Shown here piece by piece: positions 32,011-42,365 of a stretch of DNA of 64,000 nucleotides (position 1 is its first letter; the number at the start of each line of letters is the position of its first letter). The DNA is from Tupaia tana. Taxonomy: Eukaryota; Chordata; Mammalia; Scandentia; Tupaiidae. The stretch lies in NCBI GenBank assembly GCA_026018925.1, contig JAKSZU010000016.1:4384940-4448939 (forward strand). Reading direction: 5' to 3'. Below the pieces are notes generated by a model. The model was not told where the DNA came from. It was given only the letters and a program-made list of their open reading frames with translations, and searched no databases. The position numbers and the translations under genes are program-made.

Positions 32011-32858
32011 AGGCTCCTGGTAAATGTGAGTGTGTGGGGAATGGGCAGAAGGGACACAGGACTGCCGAGTCCCTGGCCATGCTGAATTTGGCTGCCCGTC
32101 TTCTGAGGCTTTCAGTGAAGCCAGTTGGGGGCAGTGTTTTGGGTGAGGACTGGGTAAGGGGCAGGCGTGCGAGCGTGCAGAGAGCTGCCAGGTGCGAGTG
32201 TAGACGCCTCCACGGTTCTGCGTGCAGAGCGCGGCTTCCTCTGCACAGCGAGGGTTTGTTCACAGTGACATCAGTTTGAGGTGGAGACGGTGGGATAATA
32301 GCCTCCCTTCAGTTTGGGCTGGAGGCAGAATTCCGTGTGAGCTTTCCAGGGACGGTGATGAGCAGAGGGTCTCGGGGTGACAGGCAGTAGAGTGGGTGCC
32401 GTAGTTGACCGGGAACTGGGTTCAGTGCTGGGAACTGGATGACTGCCTGTTTGCACCGAAGGGAATCACACCCCCTCCAGTTCTGTCACCGTGCCCAGGG
32501 CGGAGCCATGTCCTGATTGTGCTTTGCAGGTGGTGGCATGTGTGCCCGGCTCCAGCCAGGGCTGGGAGCCAGGGACCAAGCCGTTTGCCGGGCCCCATCA
32601 TTCAGTGTTCAGAGTAAACACGGGCCAGGCCAAGGGCCTCCTTTCTCTCACTCGGCCATGTTGAGTCCCAGTTCTAGGCTCGTGTGTGGGAAGCTCGGAC
32701 CCCGAGGTGTCCTGGGAGCTTAGGGCCAGCTCAATGACAATGTAAGGGTCGCTGTGACAGATGAGACCCTATCAGGCGCCTGCGCCCCTTTCCGTCTTGT
32801 GCACACGCGTGCATATGCGTGCCCTCTCTATCATGAATGAAATGAATAAACATGGAAC
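32011..32858. other. GC-rich unique sequence
   Basis: Nothing recognised; no exon signal. Confidence 0.4.
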
Positions 32859-32868
32859 AGTTGCGCTA

Positions 32869-33026
32869 GGGGCCAGCAGGTGGCATGGTGGTTAAGGCAC
32901 TGGTCACGCCTATGTGGCCAACTACAGTTTGAGTCCGGGACCTGGGGGCTTGGTTTCTTACTTTCCCTCTCTCTCCTCTGTCTCTCTGTCTGGTCAAATT
33001 AACTAAATGAATGAATTAAAAAAAAA
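32869..33026 (+). mobile_element. Short-form tRNA SINE with TSD
   Basis: A duplication, 'agttgcgcta' / 'agttgcacta' (one mismatch), lies at 32859-32868 and 33027-33036. Typical shortest form ending 'ctggtcaaattaactaaatg'. Confidence 0.94.
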
Positions 33027-33069
33027 AGTTGCACTAAATTTTGTTTGAAAAGTGTAATACGAAAGTTTT

Positions 33070-33338
33070 GGAACCAGCAGATGGCGTAATGGTTATGCTG
33101 CTGGACTCCCACATAGTTGTCTACAGTTTGAGTCCCGGACCTGGAGGCCTAAAAAAACTCACGCCAGGCACGTGTGTGTGCGTGGGTGTCCAAGACCCTA
33201 AGAGGAGGATGGAAGAGAAGGGATTGTGATGTGGCCCATACCCCACCCCCGGGGGGGCGGGGAGTGATTTCTTGCTTTCTGTCTCTCTGGCAAGTGAACG
33301 TACCCTATAGCAAATATCTCTCTCTTAAAAAAAAAAAG
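33070..33338 (+). mobile_element. Long-form tRNA SINE
   Basis: Head 'ggaaccagcagatggcgtaa'. The C/G palindrome is enlarged to 'cacccccgggggggcgggg'. Tail 'taccctatagcaaatatctc'. Confidence 0.94.
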
Positions 33339-33719
33339 GCTCCTGCTGCCCTCTGCTTCCTAGAGTGTACAGAGGGAGGCTGTCCACTCCGGAGCTTGCA
33401 TCTAGCGACTTTCGGATTCCAACGGTACCAGGGTTCGAGCTGCTCATCAGCTGAAACCCCGAAGAGAACCTGATGCCACTTTGCAGTGTGACTCTGCTAC
33501 TTGCATTAACTTGTCCTTCTGGATGAAGCCTCTCTCGGGCTCACTTAAGGTCATCAGATGACAAAGATACTGAGGAGTTGCGTCTTCCCAGGCCTCCGGG
33601 TGTTCTGGAGCACCCCAGGAGGGCCGTCAGTGCTCCTTGACACCCCAGAGCTGTGAGCCCTGAGCACGCCTTTCAGAGCCGATGGCAGCTGTGCTCGAGG
33701 GTGGCACTGCCTGCCCCTT
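33339..33719. other. Unique sequence
   Basis: Nothing recognised. Confidence 0.35.
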
Positions 33720-33905
33720 TGCCCCCATCTCCTTTATTTTCTTCAGCACACTTCTTACCAACCTAATCACCTATGGTCTTTCCCTTTTGATCTCGTTCCT
33801 CTAAAATGCACGCTCTATTATAACCAGCACTTGCTTTTTCTAGTTCAGTTAGAACTCCCAGGATCTGGCTCAGAGTAGGTGCTGAGTGCGTCTCCACTGA
33901 ATGAA
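33720..33905 (+). mobile_element. L2-like 3' end fossil
   Basis: The end 'ggatctggctcagagtaggt' plus 'gctgagtgcgtctccactga' and 'atgaac' mirrors the conserved L2/MIR terminal motif (gcctggcacatagtaggtgc type). Confidence 0.55.
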
Positions 33906-34910
33906 CTCCAGAGGTTTCTGTCGCCTGCAGAACTCGCAGATGTCACCCGCCACCGCCTGCTCCCAGCCCCATCTGCCACTCCCAGGTGCGCCTGCGTGGG
34001 GTGTGCCTTCCCAGGAGTCTAGGTGGGGCATGGCAGGTCTCTGGGGCCCAGCCAGATTGCAGTCTCCTTTCCAAAGCCTTCCCTACCTCCTCACCGCTCC
34101 AGTGCTCGCTCTTTTGAACCCCAGAAAGTCATTTTAATTGCCTTGAATATGTCTTGCAACACACTTGCGTTGGAACTGGGCGTGCCCTTGGCTCTGATGG
34201 CGGGTCCCTTGGGTCAGGGACTGTTTGAGCTCACCCGCAGCCCAGCCCACTTCCTGCCCAGGCCCCGGAGCTTTGCGAATCTGCAAGCAGAGGTCCTTGT
34301 TTTCCATGCTCCTGCTTTTTCCCCACTCTGAAAAATTATGTTTTCCTTCTTTTTTTTTTCCTGGTCAATTAAACGTTTAAAATAATAGAGCAGGTGGAAT
34401 CCTGACTGAGGTGCAGTCTCAGGACGGTTGCCTGTGCTGTGGTTTTCCCATTCACTTTTGCCCCGGGAGTTCCGAATCAGCTGTGGGGCTAGGAGCAAAT
34501 GTGGATAATTGCTTCCTGATTAGGAGTCGGGTTTGACACTTCCTATTGAGATGTTTGCTGTCTGGATATGAAGCAGATGGCCACACGGCAGAGCAGATGT
34601 CTGTGCTGAGGAGGGAGTTTTTACTCTGCTCCTGCACCCTGACGAGGCTCCCCACTTCTCACCCGCTCGGTTCAGTGTTGCGGGCTTTTCCCTGAGTACG
34701 AGGCCACAGAGACCTGAGCAGAGAAGCCCCATAGATGTCCCTGGTCCACATAACCCTGCCACTAGTCTGCCGTGCTTGGCTCTGTTGGAGCACGTGTGGG
34801 GATTGGGCAGGTAACCGGTGATTCGTTATTAAACACTCAGTTCACACGAACCATCCATGCGTGACACTAAAAATACAGAGCAATTTCAGTTAGTTTGTTT
34901 AAAGGCCTTT
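33906..34910. other. Unique sequence, possible further L2 traces
   Basis: Positions about 34050-34260 contain 'ccctacctcctcaccgctcc' and 'gggtcagggactgtttgagc', which fit L2-type sequence loosely. No gene is recognised. Confidence 0.35.
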
Positions 34911-35100
34911 AAAAAAAGATTTATTTATTATTGTGGTTATTATTTTTAAATTTGCTATAGGGCATGTGCACTCACTGAAGGGAGGGAGGGAGGGAGGGAG
35001 AGAGGAAAGGAAAGTGAGAAAAGCCGCAAGGTCCATGACCTGAACTGTGGTTGGCCATGTGGGAGCCCAGTGCCTTAACCATCATGCCACCTGCTGGCCC
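34911..35100 (-). mobile_element. Short-form tRNA SINE
   Basis: Intermediate short form keeping 'atttgctatagggcatgtgc'. The GA tract has become (GGGA)n at about 34980-35000. Head end 'gccacctgctggccc'. Confidence 0.93.
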
Positions 35101-35154
35101 CAGTGAAATAGCTTGATTCCTTGGATGATTTGTTGAATGTTACAGTGGAGTGAT

Positions 35155-35345
35155 GGCGAGCACAGGCTGAAGGTGCTGCCCGGGTTTGAAATCCAGCCGT
35201 CACCGAATGCTTGTGTAGCCTTTAGCCAGGTTACCTAACAGCGCAGTACCTGAGTTCTCCTCTGCACAGTGGGGTGGGTGTGTGACGATGGTACTTTACA
35301 GGTCCAGTGAGGACCATGTGTGCTAGTAGAAGACAAGGGCTGGAA
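35155..35345 (+). mobile_element. MIR fossil
   Basis: 'gcccgggtttgaaatccagc', 'tagccaggttacctaacagc', 'tgagttctcctctgcacagt' and 'gggtgggtgtgtgacgatgg' follow the MIR consensus in order. Confidence 0.65.
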
Positions 35346-36120
35346 ATGCTTTCTGGCTCAGAACTGCAGTGGAAATATTAGTTATTTATATCATTAATGG
35401 ATCGTCTTCATTTTCGTGAACTCCCTCACTGCCCGTTTTTAGTACAAAGGCTGGAAGGAGACCAAGCCTTAGAGAAAAGTGTTCTGTGCCTGGCTTACCT
35501 GGTTGGGCTTTCTCCTGCCCGGGTGCTGGCCTGCTGGCCAGTCCCCAGGATGCAGGCAATGCTGACAGACTGCTCTAGGTGGAAGTGTAGATTTTTGGAC
35601 ATCCTGTGTAGGCTGGAGCCTTCACCTCAAGTTTCATATTCTTTTTGGTTTCAGGATAGAAATACAGGATGAATGTATTAGAAAACCAGTGTGTCAAATT
35701 GGGATTGCATTTTTGGGCAGATATGTTTTTTTTCCTCAGTGTCGCGTCCTACTTTCAGCCCGTATAGTTCCAGAGGTTGGGAAGCATGCCACAGCCTAGT
35801 GGTTGCAAATGGGTGTTTTTCCTGGTGGGTGTGGCTAAGAACTGTCAGACCTAGCCCCACCCTCCTGGGCCCTCAAGGTCTTGGAGGGCGAATTGCATCT
35901 CAGCAGGACCTCGCCAGCTGTCTGCAGAGAGGAAGGGGTTTCCCTCCTAGAGCTTGGTTGAGTGCTGTGTGCTGTGCTAGCCAGGAGTGCTCCTCGGATG
36001 ATGAACGATGACCCAGCAGAGCCCCTTCCTTTTCTGCCCGGCAGCTCCACTGACTTGTCAGGCTGCTCGCCTGCACACCGTGCTATTTGGTGGTAGCTTT
36101 TCACTACGGACGTTTTTATG
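35346..36120. other. Unique sequence
   Basis: Nothing recognised; open frames are short and overlapping. Confidence 0.4.
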
Positions 36121-36375
36121 AATTAATTTAAGTTTCTGTCATAGGGTTCTTGAATTTGCCAGAGAGCGACAGAGACAGTGAGAGGAAAAGGGAGAAATCG
36201 CCCCCCAGGGTGATGGCCGTGCTGCAATCCCTTCTCCTCTCTTTTCTTCTCCGGAGTTTGGGCACGCATGCACACGTGGCCAGCCTGATTTCCAAGCTAC
36301 CAGGTGCCGACCTCGAACTGTGGTTGGCCATGTGGGAGTCCAGCGTCTTAACTGCTACACCACCAGCTGGCCCCA
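36121..36375 (-). mobile_element. Long-form tRNA SINE
   Basis: 'tctgtcatagggttcttgaa', GA tract, C6/G3 palindrome remnant, 'cctcgaactgtggttggcca' and head end 'ccaccagctggcccc'. Confidence 0.9.
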
Positions 36376-36399
36376 ATTACATTTTAAAACATATATGAG

Positions 36400-36790
36400 G
36401 GAACTTTAAAAAGTTTGTGGGAGGGACCAGCAGTTATCATAATGGCTATGTCGCTGGACTCCCACGTAGTCTACCGCGGTTCGCATCCCAGACTCGGTGG
36501 CTTAAACTCACGCTGGGCGCGTGTGTGTGCGTGCCCAAGATCCCGAGAGGAGAATGGAGGAGAAGGGATTGTGGCGTGGCCGTCTCCCCTGGGGGGTGAT
36601 TTCTCGCTTTCTGTCTCTCTGTTTCTCTCTGCCTGTCTGGCGAGCGCATGCGCTCTATAGCGAAAACCTCTAAAAAAAAAAGTTTGTGGGAAATAGAATT
36701 AAAAGAAATTTATTTTGGTGCAAAAAAATTGAAATCTGTGCATGGGATTTTCCATCGTATGCATTTTCCACAAACTTTTTAGAAGACCCT
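36400..36790. mobile_element. Mariner-type MITE split by a SINE
   Basis: Left terminal repeat 'aaaaagtttgtggga' and right terminal repeat 'cattttccacaaactttttag' (in part) with 'aagaccctt'. Centre: 'tttattttggtgcaaaaaaa'. Without the SINE the element is about 125 bp, the size of the copy at 4722. Confidence 0.8.
36424..36676 (+). mobile_element. Young long-form SINE inside a MITE
   Basis: A perfect 15-bp duplication, 'aaaaagtttgtggga', lies at 36409-36423 and 36677-36691, made of MITE terminal-repeat sequence. Head 'gggaccagcagttatcataa'. Confidence 0.97.
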
Positions 36791-38403
36791 TTGTCTAAGT
36801 GGAGAACAGAATAAGGAGTCCTCAGGGGCTCGCCACTCAGTTTCAGCTACCAACCACACACAGGGCTGATCTGGTTTTGCTGTGACTGTCCTAACCATGT
36901 CCCCCTGCACCTGCTGGAGTATGTTAAATGTAATACCAGAAAATGGTTTTATTTTCTGCAAACTCTTCTGTATGAAGCACTCAACGATGAGAGCTCTTAC
37001 ATAGTTCGTATTTTAAGCTGCTTCTCAGCCATCATTTTTTGTCCTGTGAGATTGTATTCACTGGTGGAATAGGTAGGCTGGCCGTCCCGTGTCAGTGGGG
37101 AACTTGTGTAATGGGGGAACAGAGATTGAGATTGCATTTCTTCAGGCATTTTGGAGGGGTCCTAGCACGGCCATCCTCCTGAAGGCCTTGCACACAGACC
37201 CCTGTTGGAGAAGCATTTCCTGATTCTTGTCTTGGGGGTCATAAACCCAGCCAGGGCTGGGCAGTGCACAGCTTCCAGCCAGCATGCCGGGCCGTGACAG
37301 CCCCAGGTCTTGGTGCTGTGCCAGGCCCCCACTTTATGAGCTGTGGAGTTGGACAGCTCAGGGGCCAACGTCTCCTTACTGCCGAGCAGAAAGTGAAGAT
37401 CCGGCGAGATCACCCGTTTCACGTACTGGGGCCTTGTGAAGGTGTGCTGAGATAAGTGAGTTGAATTTTTAGTTGAAAAGAACACTCTCCTGGAGATGAG
37501 CGTGTGGGAGTAGTTCTGTACGGAAACTGCCCAGAAGCACACAGTCTGTGTGCGAGCAGAGTGCTGACCTCGCAGTCGGGAGCTGTGGGTTCGGGCCCCG
37601 GCCCCAGCCTTGTCCTCGTCTCTCGAGTACCTAGGTGGCCATCGGCTAGACAGCGCTAGGTGTTGGTTAGTAGGAGATGGAGTAGGGACAGGCTGGGAAT
37701 GGCAAGGTCGCTGTGGCCTTGGTGCAGAAGGTGGGGTGGGGAGACAGACATCCTTATTTTAAGGCTGAGAAGTTTAGAGGGGTGGCTCCCAACCTGTCCC
37801 CTCCCTTTGCACTTTTCATTGTGAAGTAAGTCTGGGTTGTGGGAAGTTGCGGTGATACTGCGCGGAGTGCCTGCACCGGCCCAGCCCCCCGCCGTGGCCA
37901 CAGGAACAGCTCGTGGGGCCAGTGCGTGGCCTTTCTGCTCACTGTCCAGCAGCGTTGCTGCGGGTGTAGGCGCTTCTACACGGACAGCTGCTCCTAGAAA
38001 GTTCCAGGCCGCCGTCCCCCAGTTTATAGGTATCGGCCTTCCTGAAGTACTGTGTGCTGTTAAAACTAGCAGAAGTACTGAGTGTTTATGTGCTCAAAGC
38101 TCGGAGAACTGGCAACAGGTTACTCTCCCGGGTGTCTACTGGGGCCTTCAGAAATCAAGGTCAGTTTCTTCTTTCTGGGGGACAGTCCCACACATTTCAG
38201 AGGAGCTGGCGTTCCCTGGCCTCTGCCACTACCTGCCAGCAGAGCCCTCCAACCACCGACAACAGAACTGCCCCCCCAAGAATAAGACAGGGGTCCGAGT
38301 AGGCCTTCTCATGGACACTGTCTCTGGGGCCCCTGCTGGAAAGAGAATTCTGTTTTAGAGAGATGTTCTGATGTGCAGTTTTCTTATTCTTAAAAATATA
38401 ACA
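36791..38403. other. Unique sequence
   Basis: About 1.6 kb without recognised repeats. A 173-residue plus-strand frame (37837-38358) overlaps shorter frames in the other phases, has no known domain, and has no start context that stands out. Confidence 0.4.
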
Positions 38404-38568
38404 TACTGCATGCCCCAAATCCTGAAAGGACAAATGGAGAAGGGATTGTAGTATGTCTGTTCTCCAGGGGGAGAGGTAACTTTCTTAATCTCTCTCTCTC
38501 CCCATCTCTCTGTTTCCCTTGAGAGAAACATACCCTCTAGCAAACTGAAAAACAAACAAACAAAAACA
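38404..38568 (+). mobile_element. 5'-truncated tRNA SINE
   Basis: It begins in the body at 'tactgcatgccccaaatcct' and has 'gacaaatggagaagggattg', a CT tract and 'accctctagcaaactg'. The tRNA head is absent. Confidence 0.78.
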
Positions 38569-38757
38569 TGTATTGTGTGGACCATAATATTTCTGGTCAA
38601 GTGTGTAACATTGTGTAGAGAGAACCTTTAAAAAGTAAAATGTTAGCAAAATAGATGATGATTGCTCTAGGGTTCTAGCACCTGATTGTGTTATGCGATG
38701 AACTGGGTGATTTTTAGAAGTGGGAACAGTACTAGAGGTTTCTCTTTTTAGGATTTC

Positions 38758-38995
38758 TTTTCTTTTTTCTTCTTTTACCTGTAGGTGCAGTTCGGTGCAT
38801 GCTCTTGCTGGTGGGGGGAGGGGAGAGCAATCGTCCCCTGGAGGCATGGCCACACTGTAATTCCTTCTCTTCTCAAGATTTTGTGCATACATGCACACGT
38901 GCCTAACATTTTCAAGTCGCTCCTGGGATTGGGACTCGAACCGTGGTCAGCCATGTGGGAATCCATCCTCTTCACCACCACACCCGCTGGTCACA
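38758..38995 (-). mobile_element. Long-form SINE, first of a minus triplet
   Basis: The GA tract is reduced to 'tggtggggggaggggagagc'. 'gggactcgaaccgtggtcag' keeps the B box, and the head end is 'acacccgctggtca'. Confidence 0.85.
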
Positions 38996-38999
38996 GGGT

Positions 39000-39250
39000 T
39001 TTCTTTCTTTTTATGAGAGAGATTTTTGTATAGGGCGTGTGTGCTTGCCAGAGACACAGAGAGACGAGAGAGGGAAAGTAAAAATCACCCCCGGGGGATG
39101 GCTGTGCCACAATTCCTTCTCCTCCATTCTCCTTCGGGATTTTGGGCACGCACACACGCGTGCCTGGTGTGTTTCAGGCTGCTGAGTCATCAGCTGCTGT
39201 TGGCCGTGTGGAAGTTTGGCACCTTAGCCACCTACGCCCCCGCTGGCCTC
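39000..39250 (-). mobile_element. Long-form SINE, second of the triplet
   Basis: 'tttttgtatagggcgtgtgt', GA tract, C5/G5 palindrome and head end 'cgcccccgctggcctc'. The B box region is rearranged ('gagtcatcagctgctg'). Confidence 0.88.
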
Positions 39251-39262
39251 AGGGCCTCCTTC

Positions 39263-39503
39263 TTTATTTTTCTATAGGGCACGTGCACTTGCCAGAAAGA
39301 CAGAGAGAGACAGAAAGCGAGAAATCACCCCCTTCTCCCTGGAGGATGGCCACACCGCAATCCCTTCTCCTCCATTCTCCTCTCGGGATCTTGGGCACGC
39401 ACAGTTGTCCAGCATGAGTCTAAGCCACTGGGTCCGGGACTTGAACCGCGAACGACTACATGGGAGTCCCGGTGACATGACCATTACGCCAACTGCTGGT
39501 CCC
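39263..39503 (-). mobile_element. Long-form SINE, third of the triplet
   Basis: Close to consensus. The palindrome has been broken to 'cacccccttctccctggagg', and the G/T-rich part is shortened. The flanks 'aggg-cctccttcttta' and 'agga-ccttcctttttaa' look like a decayed duplication. Confidence 0.9.
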
Positions 39504-39730
39504 GAGGACCTTCCTTTTTAAAAACAAACATTTCTCAATGTTAGTGTAGTACAGGTGTAACTAAGATTTCAGAATAACCTTAAGTCTGGTTGAGGGCCCC
39601 TGGTGGGTGTGCATATGCCATGATGTATTTACTGTATGGTATATGGCACTCAGCAGTTACTGGAGATGTTCCTATGTAGGGTTTTTCAGACCCCCTCCTT
39701 GAGACATCCTCTCTCTAGTTCATTTATTTT

Positions 39731-39795
39731 TTAATTAATTAATTAATTTATTTTTTTTTTTTACTTTAGACATGTGTGTGCCAGAGTGCCAGATT

Positions 39796-39833
<38 letters not shown>

Positions 39834-39925
39834 GGGGGGGGGCATCCTCTGCGGGGTCTGGTCAGCCGTAGCACTCTCCCTTTGCTTCTCCAGCTTGTCG
39901 GATTTTGGGCACTTGCAGAATTTGT
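39731..39925 (-). mobile_element. Old SINE fragment with GA expansion
   Basis: (AATT)n and a T-run, 'tttagacatgtgtgtgccag', then (GA)n with a G9 run at about 39796-39841 and 'gtcggattttgggcactt'. The head is missing. Confidence 0.6.
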
Positions 39926-39974
39926 GTATAATAATTTTTATGTATGGAAAACAATGAATCCATCTTGTAGTTCT

Positions 39975-40124
39975 ATGGCCCAAGGCAGTGTGGTTGTTAC
40001 GGTGCTGGACTCCGGCATGGCTAACCGTGGTTCGGGTCCTGGACCTGGCGGATGCTGTCTCACCCTCCTACCCTCATCTCTCTCTGATGAGTGCATGTGC
40101 CCTAAAGCAAATTAAAAAAGAAAG
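39975..40124 (+). mobile_element. Short-form tRNA SINE
   Basis: Head 'atggcccaaggcagtgtgg', B box 'ggttcgggtcctgg' and tail 'tgtgccctaaagcaaatta'. Intermediate short form with a reduced CT tract. Confidence 0.87.
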
Positions 40125-40164
40125 CAAACTCTGGTGTAAAGTTAAATGTTTCAATGATAATTTA

Positions 40165-40560
40165 TATGGGTTTGCTTGTTTGTTTCTACTGTGGTATAAA
40201 ACATTATCCCCAAACTCAGCGACTTAGCAAACTGGCCGTTTATTGATTACGAATTTCTGTGGCTGGGTCCTTGTGGCGACTGTCTCTTCGGAAGTGCGCC
40301 TTCGAAGACCTCGGGGCAAGCGGTCTGCTTCGGGGTCCCTCCTGTGATACCGGCCAGAGGCTGCGGCTCACACGGGAGCTGGAAGGCCAAAGGGGGGGCA
40401 GTCAGCAAGCTGTCTCTAACCTGTTTGGCGAGGACTGACCCTCACCTCTGCATTTTATTCATTGGGAATGGAATCAGGGAAGGGAATTTCACAGGGCCAT
40501 GAGCACAGGGGGTCCTTGGGGCGTCTTAGTGCTGCCCATTGCAGAGAGTTTACATAGACA
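40165..40560. mobile_element. Old interspersed repeat, family uncertain
   Basis: 'actgtggtataaaacattat', 'aaactcagcgacttagcaaa', then 'gtttattgattacgaatttc' and 'tgtggctgggtcc' resemble the ends of LTR or hAT repeats in many mammals. The family cannot be fixed by eye. Confidence 0.4.
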
Positions 40561-40682
40561 ATATCCTCTGAACGCTTAGCACTGCACTGGGCGTGCCAGA
40601 CCTCTGTACCTAATGGCAGTGCGAGCGATGATTGCGGATAAAGTATGTTTGCAAAAGTGCACAAAGAAATCCCACTGTAAGG

Positions 40683-40912
40683 GTGGGGCAGCAGGTGACT
40701 CGGTGATTAAGGAGCTGGACTCCCACATGGCCAACCATAATTTAAGTCCCAGACCTGGTGTCTTCAAAATCACGCTGGGTACGTGTGTGTGCATGCCCCA
40801 AATCCTGAGAGGAGAATGGAGGAGAGGCTCCAGTGTGGCCATCCTCCTGGGGGTGATATCTCACCTCCCCTGCCCCTGCATAAGCGGCATATGGCAGAAA
40901 CCTTACAAAGAA
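40683..40912 (+). mobile_element. Long-form SINE with 20-bp near-perfect TSD
   Basis: 'aaagaaatcccactgtaagg' at 40663-40682 and the same with one mismatch at 40913-40932. The CT tract is very short in this copy. Confidence 0.96.
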
Positions 40913-40942
40913 AAAGAAATCCCACTTTAAGGAAAATGAAAG

Positions 40943-41666
40943 TTTTTTTTTTTTAATGATAGAAAAGTCTTTAATAAAGATTTTTACATGTCATGTATTT
41001 AATGGAAAACAATTAAAAGATTATATAAACAGTCCAGTCAATAAAATGTCATCTTTCAGGTCATACCGTTTTTCTTCTAGTTCTGCCCATATTCTTACAA
41101 TGCTTGTGAAAGGGGATCTTGAGTTCAGTTTTACTTGTCAGCTCTTCGATGAGACGCCCTTGGATAAAGATGCAGACTCAGTAGCCGCTTCACTCAGTTC
41201 TTCTGTTTCTCCACGCTTCCAGGTGTGTCTGGAACACACAGTGCTCCGTGCCGTTGTTTGAAGGCCGTGAGACTGAGGTCGGGACTCTGAGGCTTCCCTT
41301 GAGATGAGATCTCTGTGGTGCCCTGAACTATCATCAGAATTTCCAGCAGGGGACTCTGGGCTGCTCTTAGTTAAACAGTTTTTCCGCTGTTTCTCCACAA
41401 GAAGTCTGGCCTGACTGCTCTAGCTTTCCCTTAGTCCAAAGCTGTGGTGGCGTTTTCAGACTTCCAACAGTTCCACGTTGGCACAGAAGATAAGTCCACG
41501 CTCTGCTTGCCTCTGGGGAGCCCCAAGGACTGCATTGCAGTCAGGGCGCCCACTCGGCTGCACCACCCCTGGGCCTGGCCAGGACCCGTGCAGGCGGGGC
41601 AGGGGCTGGGGCAGCGACTGGGCTGTGTTGGGGTCACCACCGCCGCCGCCGCCAACGCTCACTCTG
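40943..41666 (-). pseudogene. Processed pseudogene of an unidentified gene
   Basis: Read on the minus strand, about 720 bp end in 12 genomic A (T on plus, 40943-40954), with an ATTAAA signal (complement at 40970-40975) about 16 bases upstream. The 5' end is rich in GCC/GGC triplets (about 41638-41655), as in a 5'UTR or N-terminus. One frame runs from an ATG at 41662 to about 41025 but is broken by three or more stops (near 41457, 41420 and 41139). It contains a Gly-rich start and a Ser/Glu-rich middle with 'SSPESPAGNSDDSSGHHR'. It ends in a stretch with 'SIVRIWAELEEKRYDLKDD', which looks helical and coding-like. Flanks 'gaaaatgaaagt' (40932-40943) and 'gaaaataaagt' (41666-41676) fit a decayed target-site duplication. 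There are no introns. I cannot name the parent gene. The alternative is the 3' exon of a real minus-strand gene, but the encoded A-run and the stops favour a retrocopy. Confidence 0.62.
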
Positions 41667-41880
41667 AAAATAAAGTGTTTTATTTAAAGCATCACCTTGA
41701 TAAAATCCTCTATTTGTTCTTAAGTTTTAAGGATTTTTTGTTTAGTTCCGTGTCTTTGTTGATCACGGGTCTTTGCTAATAAGCCCAGCTCCTGTTCTCA
41801 TCTTCGTAGTAGACAGAAAGCTAGTTCGGTGCTATGTGCAGAGCTTTTCACGAGGTTGAAAATTAAGCCATGAGGCTGTT

Positions 41881-42132
41881 CTTTTTTTCTGAGAGGTTTA
41901 TGCTATAGTGCACGTGCACTCACCAGAAAGAGAGAGACAGAGAGACAGAAAGCGAGACATCACCCCCTGGGGGGGATGGTCACACTGCAATCCCTTTTCC
42001 ATTCTCCTCTCGGGATCTTGGGCACGCACATACACGCACCCAGCATGAGTTTAAGCCACCGGGTCCGGGACTCGAACCACGGTTGATAACATGGGAGCCT
42101 AGCAACATAGCCATTATGCCGACTGCTGGTCC
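41881..42132 (-). mobile_element. Long-form tRNA SINE
   Basis: Close to consensus: 'gtttatgctatagtgcacgt', GA tract, C5/G7 palindrome, 'gggactcgaaccacggttga' and head end 'ccgactgctggtcc'. Confidence 0.94.
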
Positions 42133-42144
42133 GTCCTCTTCTTT

Positions 42145-42355
42145 TTATTTTTTGTACAGGGTGTGTGTGCTCACCAGACAGTGAAAGGAGCGGGAAAGGG
42201 AGCAATAGCCCCTTGGGGGGTGGGGACACCATCCCTCCTCCTGCTGCCTCCTCACACACATGCCCAGCGTGTTATTTAGGCCGCAGGCTCTTGGACTTGA
42301 ACCACAGAGTCAGCCTTGTGGGATCTAGCACCTTAACCAACATGCCGCCTGCTGG
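42145..42355 (-). mobile_element. tRNA SINE with TSD, inserted beside another SINE
   Basis: A perfect 10-bp duplication, 'cctcttcttt', lies at 42135-42144 and 42356-42365. It is an older, shorter copy ('agggtgtgtgtgctcaccag' to 'catgccgcctgctgg'). Confidence 0.88.
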
Positions 42356-42365
42356 CCTCTTCTTT

